Positions 10,465-21,883 of a stretch of DNA of 64,000 nt are shown here, piece after piece. Origin of the DNA: Lentisphaeria bacterium. Lineage in GTDB: Bacteria > Verrucomicrobiota > Lentisphaeria > Victivallales > Victivallaceae. The notes below the pieces were generated by a model. The model did not search any database and was not told where the DNA came from. It was given only the letters and a program-made list of their open reading frames with translations. Location of the stretch: positions 4,650,001-4,714,000 of the forward strand of contig CP091727.1 in the NCBI GenBank assembly GCA_022009855.1, in the 5' to 3' direction. Both the position numbers and the translations under genes were made by a program. Every line of letters starts with the position of its first letter. Position 1 is the stretch's first letter.

Positions 10465-10465
10465 A

Positions 10466-11768
<1,303 letters not shown>

Positions 11769-11863
11769 CCGGACGACACCGCAGCCGGAAATGGGAAAGA
11801 ACCTGAACCGGAAGAAGAAACATCTCTCCAGAGAAATATTTTTCATTTTTTGCCACCGCCGAC

Positions 11864-11892
11864 TTGACAACAGACAGGGAGTGCGTTAGGTT
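11864..11892 (+). promoter_or_regulatory. promoter of the antiporter gene
   Basis: A perfect TTGACA (11864-11869) is 17 bases from TAGGTT (11887-11892), 45 bases before the antiporter ATG. Confidence 0.6.
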
Positions 11893-11937
11893 AGGTCGAT
11901 TTCAAAAACAAAGATATATGGAGTTCCGAAATATCTC

Positions 11938-13300
11938 ATGAACAACGACGCCTTTCTGATCCTTTTCATCGCCTTCATCGCCCTGATGGGCATCGGCCCC
12001 CTGCTGCTGCGCCGCTTTCATATCCCCTCGGTCATCGCTCTGCTGATCGTAGGCATGCTGATCGGTCCGAACTGTCTGGATCTGATTCCGCGCATCTCGG
12101 AATCGCTCGGTTTTCTCGGCAGCAATCCCGCGGTGGTCGCGTCGCATTTCGAATCCCTGGTCGATTCCCTCGGTTCGCTCGGGCTGGTTCTACTGATGGC
12201 GCTTGCCGGAATGGAGGCGGATTTCAAACTGATTGCCGCGGCAAAGAAACCGGTGGCGGCGCTGAGTGTGCTCACTTTTTCTGATTCCGGCGATCGCCGG
12301 TTATCTGGTCTACGCCTATTTTCTGCCGGACGACTTCCCCGGCAAGCTGCTCTACGCCTCGCTTTTCGCCTCGCATTCGGTCGGCATCGTCTTCCCGGTG
12401 ATCCGGGAGCTCAAGCTCACCCGGACGAAATTCGGCGCCGCAGTGCTGATTTCGACGGTGATCACCGACATTGCCAGCATCATCCTGCTCGCAGTGAGCG
12501 TACAGCTCAAGCGGCAGAGCATCGGCGTGCCGGTGGAAGGGGCGCGGCGGACGCTGTCGATTTTCGACTATGTTGATCCGGCCATGTTCGGTGCCTTCTT
12601 CACGCCGTTCTTTCTGCTGATTGTGCTGATCTACCTCTTTGCGGCGATCGTAATCGTCTACTGTGTCGGCCGCAAACTGCTGAAGATATTCCAACCCGGC
12701 GAGGACATGCTCATCACCATATTGCTGCTGGTGATTCTCGCCACGGTGCTGGTCGGTGAATTTCTCGGAATCAATCTGGTGGTCGGCGCATTCATCGCCG
12801 GACTCGCACTCTCGCGGCTGGTGAAGTCCGAATTCAGCCACGGCGGTTCGCTGATCAACCGTTTCGAAAGCATCGGTTACGGACTTTTGATTCCCTTCCT
12901 CTTCGTCTCGATCGGCATGGAAACCGATTTCTCCGCCTTCGGCGCCCCCGGCAACGTGGAGATCATCGTTCTCACCGTGCTCGGTCTGGTCTGCAGCAAA
13001 GTCTTCTCCGGCTGGCTCGCCATGCGCTTCTCCGGCTACGGCAACGCCCACGGACTCTGTGCCGGACTGATGACCGTGCCGCAGCTCTCCGCGACGCTCG
13101 CCGCCGCCGCCATCGGCAAGGACCTGGGAATGCTCGACAATCAGTTCTTCAATGCAATCATCATTCTGTCGATCGTCACGACACTGCCGATTCCGACGCT
13201 GGTCCGCACGATCATCGAACGTGGCAAGCTCAAATTCACCGACGTCGACGACGAATCCTACAGCGTCCCCAATGCGGTCGCCCAGGACGACCTGCTCTGA
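11938..13300 (+). CDS. CPA2-family Na+/H+ (or K+/H+) antiporter (one frameshift)
   Basis: This monovalent cation/proton antiporter has ~12 transmembrane helices over ~454 residues. It opens with FIALMGIGPLLLRRFHIPSVIALLIVG, typical of KefB/NapA relatives. LLMALAGMEADFKLI and ASHSVGIVFPVIRELKL follow, then STVITDIASIILLAV, whose Asp is likely part of ion exchange. An extra T in actttttctg near 12275 splits the gene; without it the text reads SVLTFLIPAIAGYLVYAY. No TrkA-N regulatory domain follows, so it is a short antiporter. It ends before a strong shared terminator. Confidence 0.85.
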
Positions 13301-13329
13301 CCCCACCTCCTCTACAGGAAAAAAATCGA

Positions 13330-13363
13330 GCGGGGCCGGAGAATTTTTCTTCTCCGGCCCCGC
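13330..13363. terminator. bidirectional terminator between antiporter and hydA
   Basis: A perfect 14-bp stem (GCGGGGCCGGAGAA with its complement) encloses the loop TTTTTC. It lies between convergent genes and can serve both. An A-run lies just before it, which is the U-tract for the minus-strand transcript. Confidence 0.8.
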
Positions 13364-13388
13364 CGTCAGTTTCACATCGTAAATACCA

Positions 13389-15126
13389 TCAGTCGCGACG
13401 GTTTACATAGGAGGTGTGAAGCAGTTTGTGAGCGGCATGACTGCCGGGTTCTCCCAGAAACTCCTCATACAGCCGGAGAATCGACGGGTTCTTGTGCGAT
13501 TTACGGATCGGATTGTTGCGGTCATCCTGATAGAGCGCCTCCATGCGCTTTTTGAGAATGGAGGTATCCCCATGATGGTAAGGCTGACCGCCGCCGTTGA
13601 GACAGCCGCCCGGGCAGGCCATGATTTCAATCGCCTGATAGTCGGCTTCGCCGTTCTGGATCCGTTCGAGCAGCCGGCGGGCGTTTCCCAGACCGGAACA
13701 GACCGCGACGTGCAGCTTGAGACCATCGATCTCGACCGTCGCCTCCTTGATGCCCTCAAGGCCGCGAACCGCGGTGAATTCGATCTCCTGAAGATCCTTC
13801 CCGGCGATCCAGTCGGCCGCGGTGCGGAGCGCCGCTTCGAGCACGCCGCCGGTGGCGCCGAAAATCACCGCGGCGCCGGTCGATTCGCCGAGCGGAGAAT
13901 CATACTCCTGCTCTTCAAGCTGTTCGAAGCGGATTCCCGCCTCGCGGATCATGTCGGCCAGTTCGCGGGTGGAAATGACGATATCGACATCGCGGACGCC
14001 GTCGTGCGAAAACTCCTCGCGCGATGCCTCGTACTTCTTCGAAAGACAGGGCATGACCGAAACAACCACCAGATTTTCCGGAGCGACGCCGATCTTCTGC
14101 GCGTAGTAGCTCTTGGCGATCGCGCCGAACATCTGCTGCGGTGATTTCGCCGACGACGGCATGTAGAGCAGTTCGGGGAACTGGTGTTCCAGGAACTTCA
14201 CCCAGCCGGGACAGCAGCTGGTCAGGATCGGCAGTTTCTCGTTCTTCTTAACCCGCTCGATGAGTTCGGTAGTCTCCTCCATGATGGTGAGGTCGGCGGC
14301 GAAGTCGGTGTCGAACACCTTGTCGAAACCGAGCATGCGCAACGCCGTCACCATCTTGCCGGTGCTGATCGAACCTGGTTCAAGGCCGAAACACTCGCCA
14401 ATGGCAACGCGGACCGCCGGAGCGGTCTGGACAACCACTGTCTTGGAGGGGTCATTCAGCGCCCGCCAGACCGGATATTTGTTGTCAATTTCGCTCAGAG
14501 CGCCGACCGGACAGGCCTGCACGCACTGGCCGCAGAAGACACATTCGGTCTCGGCGAGCGGCTTGAGTCCGGCAGGGGCGACCACCGCCTGAAAGCCGCG
14601 GCCGACCGCGGAGAGCACGCCGACCGTCTGCACCGTGTTGCAGGCGGTTTCCGCAACGGCGGCACATGATGCACTTGTCCAGGTCGCGGGCGATCGCGTT
14701 GCTGGAGAGGTCGCGGTTGTAGGTGGACTGCTCCCCCTTGAAAAGCAGGTGATGCAGCCCCATCTCCTGCGCCAATGCCTGAAGCTGGCAGTTCAGGTTC
14801 TTCGGGCAGATCAGGCAATCCTTCGGGTGGTCGGAAAGCAGGAGATCGAGAATGGTGCGGCGCGCATTGATCGCCCGCAGCGTATTGGTGCGGACCACCA
14901 TTCCCTCCGTCACCGGCGTGGCGCAGGCCGGTGCGAGGTTGGGACGCCCCTCAACCTCCACCACACAGACCCGGCAGGAAGCGCAACGGTGTTCTACATG
15001 GAAACAATCCATTGAAAAATGGCAGAGGGTCGGGATGCGGATTTCGAGCTTCTCCGCCGCTTCCAGAATCGTGGAGCCGGCTTCGACGCTCACCGGCTGG
15101 TCATTGATCTTCAAATTGACTTTCAT
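13389..15126 (-). CDS. hydA: [FeFe] hydrogenase catalytic subunit HydA (one frameshift)
   Basis: This ~578-residue subunit reduces protons or oxidises H2, probably in an NADH/ferredoxin bifurcating HydABC complex. The N-terminus is a NuoG-like 2Fe-2S domain (RCASCRVCVVEVEGRP), followed by HPKDCLICPKNLNC. Two 4Fe-4S motifs come next (CIMCRRCETAC and CVFCGQCVQACPVGAL). The H-cluster motifs are all present: TSCCPGWV, MPCLSKKYE and ACPGGCLNGGGQP. The proton-relay Cys before the first H-cluster Cys is kept, so the enzyme should be active. The frame breaks near 14655 within the first 4Fe-4S motif. The gene is last in hydC-hydB-hydA. Confidence 0.93.
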
Positions 15127-15155
15127 ATATGGAAACTCCTGTTCTCAAATAACTT

Positions 15156-17001
15156 TCAGTGCTTCTCCACCGCGTGGAACCGGCAGGTCTGGAAGCAGAC
15201 GCCGCACTTGATGCACCGGCTCTGGTCGATCACATGGCGGGCGCGGCGCTCGCCTGAGATGCAGTTGACCGGGCAGTGGTGGAGGCAGAGGCCGCAGCCG
15301 ACGCACTTGTCGGAGATTTCGAACCGAATCAGCTTGGCGCAGACACCGGCCGGGCAGCGGGAATCGCGGACGTGCGCCAGATACTCATCCTCGAAGTTCG
15401 CCAGCGTCGAGAGCACCGGATTCGGCGCGGTCTGGCCGAGCCCGCAGAGCGCGGTGTCCTTTGATCGTGGCGGAGAGCATCTTGAGCTTTTCGATGGTTT
15501 CGACCGTGCCGCGGCCGGAGGTGATCTCGTCGAGCATCTCGTACATGCGGCGGTTGCCGATCCGGCACGGAGTGCACTTGCCGCAGGATTCATCGAGGGT
15601 GAATTCCAGGAAGAACTTGGCGATGTTGACCATGCAGTCATCCTCATCCATGACGATCATGCCGCCGGACCCCATCATCGAACCGATCTTCTTGAGCGCC
15701 TCGTAATCGATCGGCAGATCGAGATTCGCCGCGGTGATGCAACCGCCGGAGGGACCGCCGGTCTGAACCGCCTTGAACTTGCGCCCGTTCTTGATGCCGT
15801 CGCCGATCTCGTAAATGATCTGCCGCAGTGTGGTGCCCATCGGCACTTCGGCGAGGCCGACCTTGGAGACCTTGCCGGCCAGCGCGAAGACCTTCGTACC
15901 GGGCGAACCGGCCGTACCGATCGAACGGAACCACTCCGCGCCCCTGCGGACAATCGCGCCGATGCAGGCGTAAGTTTCGACGTTGTTGACCACGCTCGGC
16001 TTCTTCCACAACCCCTCGACGGCGGGGGAACGGCGGCTTCACGGTCGGCTCGCCGCGCTTGCCCTCGATCGAATGGATCAACGCGGTTTCCTCGCCGCAG
16101 ACGAAGGCGCCGGCACCGAACTTGATTTCGATGTTGAAGTCGAAGCCGCTGCCGAAGATGTTCTTTCCGAGCAGCCCGCGCTCCTTCGCCTGCGAGATGG
16201 CGATTTCAAGCCGCTTGACCGCCAGCGGATACTCCGCGCGGATGTAGATGACGCCGGTATGCGCGCCGATCGCGTAACCGCCGATGGCCATCGCTTCAAG
16301 GACGGTGTGGGGTCGCCCTCCAGAACCGCGCGGTCCATGAAGGCACCGGGGTCCCCCTCGTCAGCATTGCAGATGATGAACTTCTCCTCCGATTTCTGGT
16401 CGGCGGCGAACTGCCATTTGCGGCCGGTGGGGAAACCGCCGCCTCCGCGGCCGCGCAGCCCGGATGCGCTGATGAGGTCGATCACCTCCTGCGAGGTCAT
16501 CGTGGTCAGCGCTTTTGCGAGCGCCCGGTAGCCACCGGCGGCGATGTACTCTTCGATCTTCTCGGGATTGAGGCGCCCGGTGTTGCGCAGCACGATCCGC
16601 GCCTGGAGTTCACCGGGAGCGGGCTCTTCGAACTCCGGATAGTACCAGTTGCGTTCCAGTGTGCGGGTGCCGGGAGCGACGCCGTCGATTCCGGCGGAGA
16701 GAATGGCCGGGACCTGTTGCGGCGTAACCTCACCGTAAATCATGCGGCGGCCGGTGGCGCGTTCGACGAACATCACTACTGGTTCGGCGTAGCAGAGGCC
16801 CATGCAGCCGACTTCGCTCACTTCGATCGCGTTTTCGAGTCGTCGGTCGGCGATCTCCTGATAGATGGCTTTGAGGACGGGAGTGGTTCCGGCGGCGATG
16901 CCGCAGGTCCCCATGGAGACGAGCAGTTTGACCGGCGGCTGCGGCCGGTTTTCCAGTTCTTCGGCGATCCGCTCCAGAGTGGCGGGAGTATCGATTTTCA
17001 T
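15156..17001 (-). CDS. hydB: [FeFe] hydrogenase NADH-binding subunit HydB, NuoF-like (three frameshifts)
   Basis: This flavoprotein couples NADH to the hydrogenase. It has an N-terminal thioredoxin-like 2Fe-2S domain (Cys in MGTCGIAAGTTPV and VGCMGLCYAEPV), then a NuoF core with NADH site GLRGRGGGGFPTGRKW and FMN site ICNADEGDPGAFMDR. A 4Fe-4S site (ESCGKCTPCRIG, ALCGLG) follows, and two C-terminal ferredoxin clusters (CVGCGLCLHHCPVNC, CIKCGVCFQTC). The frame breaks near 16310, 16020 and 15465. I start at the ATG at 17001 because GAGGTA precedes it; upstream in-frame starts lack a binding site. It lies between hydC and hydA. Confidence 0.92.
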
Positions 17002-17036
17002 CGGCAGTACCTCAGTGGATTCCATGTTGTAGCATT

Positions 17037-17567
17037 TCAATCGGCGCAGTCGGCGAGGATGCCGGCGACCTTTTCAGCGGTGACGTTTCCGTAGACCTTG
17101 TCGTTGACCATGACGACGGGGGCGAGACTGCACGCTCCGACGCAGCGGAGGGCGCCGAGGAAGAATTTGCCGTCCGCGGTACTCTGCCCTTCGGAAATGT
17201 TCAACCGGCGCTTGAACTCATCGAGCACCTTCGGCGCACCCTTGACGAAGCAGGCGGTTCCGGTGCAGACGTTGATCTTATAGCGGCCGACCGGCTGGTC
17301 GGTGAAATAGCTGTAGAAACTGATGACGCCGTAGATTTCGGCACGGGAGAGCTTGAGCCGCGAGGCGACGAATTTCTGAACCTCTTCGGAAAGATATCCG
17401 AAAAGATGCTGGGCGCGGTGAAGAATCTGAATCAGCAATCCGCGGCGGCGGTCCGCCGTCTGGCCGTCGAGCAACGAGGTGATATACCGGTCGAGCTCGT
17501 CGAACTTCTCCGCGTCTTCCGGCGAACGGGCGCCGGCTCCGGAGCCTTCATGGCACCTACAACTCAT
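17037..17567 (-). CDS. hydC: [FeFe] hydrogenase 2Fe-2S subunit HydC, NuoE-like
   Basis: This NuoE-like subunit completes the trimeric hydrogenase. A helical N-terminal part precedes a thioredoxin-like fold with 2Fe-2S ligands in CTGTACFVKGA and CVGACSLAPV. ISFYSYFTDQPVGRYKINVC is the usual NuoE junction. The ATG at 17567 (MSCRCHEGSG) has AGGGAG upstream and gives 176 residues; the frame stays open further upstream without a better start. It is first in the hydCBA operon behind a clear promoter. The gene is intact. Confidence 0.9.
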   Translation of the reverse strand: MSCRCHEGSGAGARSPEDAEKFDELDRYITSLLDGQTADRRRGLLIQILHRAQHLFGYLSEEVQKFVASRLKLSRAEIYGVISFYSYFTDQPVGRYKINVCTGTACFVKGAPKVLDEFKRRLNISEGQSTADGKFFLGALRCVGACSLAPVVMVNDKVYGNVTAEKVAGILADCAD

Positions 17568-17601
17568 CTTGTTCTCCCTGGTTGTGGTTGGTATTTCCCT
17601 A

Positions 17602-17630
17602 AGAATAGGCCCGCACAGGAGAAAATTCAA
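17602..17630 (-). promoter_or_regulatory. promoter of hydCBA
   Basis: On the minus strand TTGAAT (17625-17630) and TATTCT (17602-17607) are separated by exactly 17 bases, ~35 bases before the hydC ATG. Confidence 0.7.
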
Positions 17631-17688
17631 CTTGATAAAAAAATATTTTTTCGATTTTTTTCGAAGAGCCGTAAATTGCTTACGCTCA

Positions 17689-17708
17689 ATCGATAAAAAG
17701 TTATCGAT
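17689..17708. promoter_or_regulatory. perfect inverted repeat upstream of hydCBA, candidate Rex-type operator
   Basis: ATCGATAA-AAAG-TTATCGAT is a perfect 8-4-8 inverted repeat ~58 bases upstream of the hydCBA -35. Two AA/TT-ended half-sites with a 4-base spacer match the geometry of Rex sites (TTGTGAA-N4-TTCACAA). The bases differ at several positions. A rex gene lies in the same cluster. No U-tract follows, so it is not a terminator. Confidence 0.45.
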
Positions 17709-17805
17709 CGCCCTGTTTGATTTTCCCTCGCACTGCGGGGTGCACCCGGCGAGGGCAAAGCCGCCGGAACCGGAGACGGCGCCTCCCGGAACCGTGACAT
17801 CCCGG

Positions 17806-18984
17806 TCAGACGAAATGGATGTTGACCTCTTTCATGTAGCGATTGCGCAAGACATCCCCGAGCCGCTTGACGATGTTGCGCCGCAACTCCAGATCGACCG
17901 GCAGATTGGGATCCTGATGGGCCTCGTTGATCCGGGTGCCGACCAGGAAGTCGATCACGTCGTGGCGACGCATCAGCTCGGCCAGACGCCCGGCCGGATC
18001 GAGATGGGACTGCTCGCCGTTCTCCAGATAGCGGGCGGCGCGACTCAGTGTGAAGATACCTTCCGTGACCAGATCTGCCCCCTCCATATGCGACGGCGGC
18101 GGCAGATCTCCGGCGGCGGCAAGGTCGATTGTGAGCGGGCGATGAAGTTCACGGGAGATGATTTCAGCAGAGGTTCCGCCCGAGATCACCCGGGTCCCGC
18201 GGAAGTCGCGGAAGATCCGGGCGCACTCGGCGTCGCGGCTCTGATCGAAAGGCGGTCCGGTGAAGAGCAGCATCCGTCGCGGCTCCCGAAAATAGAGACA
18301 GGCGGCGGTAATATCGTCGGCGGGGCGCAGTTCCGGTTCGTGGGCGACCGCTTCGCGAAGCACCCGCTCCGAGAGCTCCTGAGCCGAAATGTCCGGCTGG
18401 CCGGCGATGGTGGACTTCACGTAATCGCGCACCCCGGAACTGCGCCAGCCGAGCGGGAAACTGGGCGATCCCCAGCCCCGCCTGCGTGACGCCGTCGGAG
18501 AAGAAGAGCAGCCGGTCCCCGGGCGGGCGCCGAAGGTGTAGGCGGTCATGGTCCGGTCGCGGTAGCGGGGCGAGGAGAACTCCCTGCCCTCGACCGGAAA
18601 CGGTTCGCCGCCGCGGAAAAGCAGAAATTCGGGATTTCCCATCTCCACCACCCGGGTGAGACCGCCGAGCCGGGTGTCGACGATGGTGAAGGTCGCATAA
18701 CTGATCTGGCGGACCTGACAGACCGGCAATGCGTCCATGATGATCTCGGCGGAGTGGACGATTTCTCGATCCTCCGCGCTGAACCGCAGCGCCATCGTCG
18801 TGGTCATCAAGGCGAGAATGTTCGCCTTGAGGCCGTGACCGAGTCCGTCGGCAAGGACTGCGAGCAGCCGCTCCTCTGCGGGAATCCGCTTGAATGCCAC
18901 CGCGTCGCCGCACGCTTTTTCCGCGAAGTGGCAGCACTGGGAATATCCGGTGTCGATGAAGAGATCGGTATTCTTCGAATTCAT
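17806..18984 (-). CDS. SpoIIE-family (PP2C-like) phosphatase linked to the sensory hydrogenase
   Basis: This PP2C-type serine phosphatase domain is ~392 residues long. Metal-binding motifs are LLAVLADGLGHGLKAN near the N-terminus, DRLLFFSDGVTQAGLG in the middle and ADDITAACLYF later. The last ~150 residues form an extra domain of unknown role (FRGTRVISGGTSAEIISREL). Between ~18465 and 18525 two compensating frame changes garble about 25 residues; the alternative frame there gives the expected FFSDGVTQ motif. The start overlaps the end of HydS by four bases. In known hydrogenase clusters, HydS genes travel with such phosphatases, which points to H2-responsive signalling. Confidence 0.8.
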   Translation of the reverse strand: MNSKNTDLFIDTGYSQCCHFAEKACGDAVAFKRIPAEERLLAVLADGLGHGLKANILALMTTTMALRFSAEDREIVHSAEIIMDALPVCQVRQISYATFTIVDTRLGGLTRVVEMGNPEFLLFRGGEPFPVEGREFSSPRYRDRTMTAYTFGARPGTGCSSSPTASRRRGWGSPSFPLGWRSSGVRDYVKSTIAGQPDISAQELSERVLREAVAHEPELRPADDITAACLYFREPRRMLLFTGPPFDQSRDAECARIFRDFRGTRVISGGTSAEIISRELHRPLTIDLAAAGDLPPPSHMEGADLVTEGIFTLSRAARYLENGEQSHLDPAGRLAELMRRHDVIDFLVGTRINEAHQDPNLPVDLELRRNIVKRLGDVLRNRYMKEVNIHFV

Positions 18985-20726
18985 GGTTCGGAGTTCTCCG
19001 CATTTTCCGCCTCGATAAGGTCGGTGTCGTCGGCGTAGTCGTCCGCGATCGAGCGGAGCAGGAGTTCCGTATCGGCCATCTGCTCGCCGAGGCGACAGGC
19101 GATCTCCTGCACGGTGGCGATGTTGCGGTCGATCACTTTGCGGGCGCGCGCGGCGATCTGTTCACGCCGCAGTTCGGTGTTGGTGACGTCGAAGATCACC
19201 GCGCCGATCACCTGCCCCGGCTCGATTGTGAAAAGGTTGAGGTTGAAAAGCCGCTTGCCGACCTTGAGCGAATCGCGGCGGACGTCGCGCCCGCTCTGAA
19301 GTGCCGACTCAAACAACCCGATAAAGGAGGGTACGATCCGGCGCAGATCCGCGCCGGCCAGTCCGGGACAAGCGTCGAACATCTCGACGTTCTCCTCGCC
19401 GAAGAGCTTGGCGAAGTTGCGGTTGCATTCGATGATGGAGAGCTCCCGATCGACGATCACCACGCCGGAGGAGATGCTCCGCAGAATGGCGTTGGCCTTC
19501 TTCTGCGCCTGCTTGCGCAGGTAGGAGACGCACATCGACGGCTCCGCGCGACCGGCGATCATCGCCCGGGCGAAGTTCCGGCAGGTGTCGTAGCCGCAGC
19601 CGTCGCAGTTGAGTTCGTCCTCGGGCGTGGTCTTGCCTATGCTGCGGAGCGCGGCGATGAGGTCGCCCGGCTCGGAGGGCGCGGCCTCAGCAGCGGGAAA
19701 TGAGGCGGCGATGCTGCCCGGAGTATGCCGTTCGCGTGGACTTTCCGGCATCCGGGCGTGGCGCAGCACCCGCAGCCGTTCCAGCAGGCCGGGGGAATCA
19801 TGTTCGGAACAGGGACCGTGAACACATCCGCCGGGACAGGCGAGCATTTCGACGAAAACCGCCTCGCCGCCCGGAAGATTCTCCATACCGGAAAAAGCGA
19901 GTTTCAAATTCTCCAGCCCGGTCAGCGTAGCATAATGAACGCTGTGATTTCCGCTTTGAAAGCGGATCGTGTCGTTCATGCCGCCTTCGATCGGGTAGCG
20001 AGCCCCCTCTTCCGCCGCCTCCGGCAGGAACCGATCCTCCGCTTCCGGAACCAGCCGTTCCGGTTCAATCGACGCTTCGCGCAGCATCTGGCGCAGTTCC
20101 GGATAGGTGAGCGCCAAATTGAGCAGTTCCGGATTGCGGTCCGCTTCGTTCTTCTTTCCGATGCAGGGCCCGATGAAAATCACCCGGATTCCGTTGCCGA
20201 AGGTATCGCGCAGCAATCGGCAGTGGGCCATGAGCGGCGAACCGACCGGCGTGATGGTCGGCGCCAGATGCGCGAGGTAGCGACGGACAAAATCCACCGC
20301 CGTCGGACAGGCCGAAGAGAGCCGCAGCCCACCGGCGCCGGCGTCGAGCTCTTCCGCCATCCGGGCGGAGACAAGCTGGGCGCCGAGCGCGGTTTCGCTG
20401 ACCCCGGCAAATCCGAGCATCTTCAGCGCCCGGATCAGTTTTCCCGCCTCGAGATCGCGAAATTCGCTGACCCACGACGGCGCGATGGAGGCGTAGACCG
20501 GAGCGGTATCCTGCAGCAGCAGCCGGGCACGCCCGGTGTCGTTGCGCACCTGTTTGGCCTTGACCGGACACACTTCGACGCACTTGCCGCAGGCGACGCA
20601 GAGTTCGGGGATGACCGCGGCATGGCCGTCGCGCACCCGGATCGCTTTCACCGGACAGTGGCGGACACATTTGTAACAGTCCTGGCACTCCGCTTCGATG
20701 GTGTAGACCGGATAGGAATGGTTCAT
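18981..20726 (-). CDS. hydS: sensory [FeFe] hydrogenase HydS (group C) with PAS domain
   Basis: This 581-residue hydrogenase-like protein is likely an H2 or redox sensor. The N-terminus has two 4Fe-4S motifs (CQDCYKCVRHCPVKAI and CVACGKCVEVCPVKA). The H-cluster motifs are present but modified: SSACPTAVDF replaces TSCCPGW, so the proton-relay Cys is Ala; GPCIGKKNE and ACPGGCVHGP keep their ligands. A further 4Fe-4S domain (CDGCGYDTCRNFARAM) and a PAS domain (ISSGVVIVDRELSIIECN) follow. The lost relay Cys and added PAS domain are known features of group C sensory hydrogenases. It is intact and overlaps the phosphatase gene. Confidence 0.88.
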   Translation of the reverse strand: MNHSYPVYTIEAECQDCYKCVRHCPVKAIRVRDGHAAVIPELCVACGKCVEVCPVKAKQVRNDTGRARLLLQDTAPVYASIAPSWVSEFRDLEAGKLIRALKMLGFAGVSETALGAQLVSARMAEELDAGAGGLRLSSACPTAVDFVRRYLAHLAPTITPVGSPLMAHCRLLRDTFGNGIRVIFIGPCIGKKNEADRNPELLNLALTYPELRQMLREASIEPERLVPEAEDRFLPEAAEEGARYPIEGGMNDTIRFQSGNHSVHYATLTGLENLKLAFSGMENLPGGEAVFVEMLACPGGCVHGPCSEHDSPGLLERLRVLRHARMPESPRERHTPGSIAASFPAAEAAPSEPGDLIAALRSIGKTTPEDELNCDGCGYDTCRNFARAMIAGRAEPSMCVSYLRKQAQKKANAILRSISSGVVIVDRELSIIECNRNFAKLFGEENVEMFDACPGLAGADLRRIVPSFIGLFESALQSGRDVRRDSLKVGKRLFNLNLFTIEPGQVIGAVIFDVTNTELRREQIAARARKVIDRNIATVQEIACRLGEQMADTELLLRSIADDYADDTDLIEAENAENSEP

Positions 20727-20732
20727 GGTGTG

Positions 20733-20969
20733 TCAGCTCCTCAGTTTGGCATCCAGAAGATCGATCAGCGACTCGGAATCCACCCGTTCGAAATTTTCGC
20801 CGTCGATGGAGAGATTCGGACCGGATTTGCACTTGCCGATGCAGCCGCGCCCGGAGAGGGCACAGTCGATCGCGTGCTTCCGGAGATATTCTTCGATGAT
20901 CTGCAGATTTCGTTTGTTGCCCCGGGCAAAGCAGGAGCTGCCCATGCAGATGACGATGGAGTGTTTCAC
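20733..20969 (-). CDS. small thioredoxin-like 2Fe-2S ferredoxin
   Basis: This 78-residue protein has a thioredoxin-like ferredoxin fold with four Cys: CMGSSCFARG near the N-terminus and GRGCIGKCKSGPNL in the middle. Such proteins sit beside HydS and HydABC genes and probably pass electrons to or from the sensor. It begins inside the last codons of rex and ends seven bases before hydS, so it is co-transcribed with both. Confidence 0.8.
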   Translation of the reverse strand: MKHSIVICMGSSCFARGNKRNLQIIEEYLRKHAIDCALSGRGCIGKCKSGPNLSIDGENFERVDSESLIDLLDAKLRS

Positions 20970-21639
20970 AGTTTATCCTCCTCCAAATCAGCGCCCTGAT
21001 CCTCCAGTTCGCGCAATCGTTCGGCCAGTTTTACCGAAAGCACCGCGAAATCGCCGCCGAGATTGACCCGCTGACAGATGACGTTTGGCGGCAGGTGCAG
21101 CGGGTGGGCGGTGAAGTTCCAGATGGCCAGGATGCCGCAGTCGACCAGGAGATCGGCGATCTCCTGCGCCTCGTCGTCGGGAACGCAGAGAATCGCCATG
21201 CGGATCTTGAGCCGCGAGGCGAGATGGCGCAGCCCGAAAATCCGAAAACCGGCACGTCGTAGAGGCTCTCTCCCGCCTTCGCCTCACGGTCGAAGGCGGC
21301 GATGATCTTGAGTCCGTAAGCGGAGAACCCGCCGTAACCAAGCAGCCCCGCCCCGAACCCGTCGATGCCGATCAAGAACGCTTCGGAAACATTCTTCCAG
21401 CCGAGAAAGGTTTCAATACTGTCGATCAGCTCCCGGACCCGGTATCCGACGCCGGGGGACCCGACCGCGCCGACCATTTCGAGGTCTTTGCGAGCCGAAA
21501 TCGTATCGATCCGCAAGGCCCTGGCCAGCACCGGGCTGGAGACCCGTTCCCGCGCCGCCTCCCGGAGGCGGCGCAGCTCCCGCAGATAAGCTGGAAGCCG
21601 TTTCAACGCCGGAATGCTGTAGGTTTTCTTGTTCTGCAT
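20966..21639 (-). CDS. rex: redox-sensing transcriptional repressor Rex (frameshifted)
   Basis: Rex senses the NADH/NAD+ ratio and represses fermentation and hydrogenase genes. The N-terminal winged helix (IPALKRLPAYLRELRRL, SSPVLARALRIDTISARKDL) is followed by a Rossmann domain (FLIGIDGFGAGLLGYGGF, then IIAAFDRE). It ends with ILAIWNFTAHPLHLPPNVICQRVNLG. The usual GxGxxG reads GIDGFGAGLLG here. The frame breaks near 21235. The ATG at 21639 follows GGAGGATGC. It is first gene of rex-ferredoxin-hydS-phosphatase, so hydrogenase regulation by NADH is the natural reading. Confidence 0.88.
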
Positions 21640-21883
21640 GCATCCTCCATGATATGTCAAAAACACTATCGCAAAGCAAAAAAAATTCAAGTAATAATCT
21701 TAAAATAATCCGAAAAATTTTCCTTTCCGAACTGCTCCGCGCCCTGTCTGTCCTCCTTTCGGTGATCAAAATCCGGCCTTTTGTACACAACCGGCGGAAT
21801 CTTGTCGAAAGACGTTGCAAATCCATGCCGACCGGCTACTGTAGTAATGTATCCACCAACAGAAAACAGAGGGCATAACTTGA

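Noticed and set aside
12272..13375. 367-codon minus-strand frame opposite the antiporter
   Set aside because: Asp/Glu/Gln-rich antisense text over clear membrane helices; it also runs through the terminator.
17720..17790. Terminator between the phosphatase gene and hydC
   Set aside because: A stable hairpin (CCCTCGC...GCGAGGG) exists, but no U-tract follows on the minus strand, so I did not call it.
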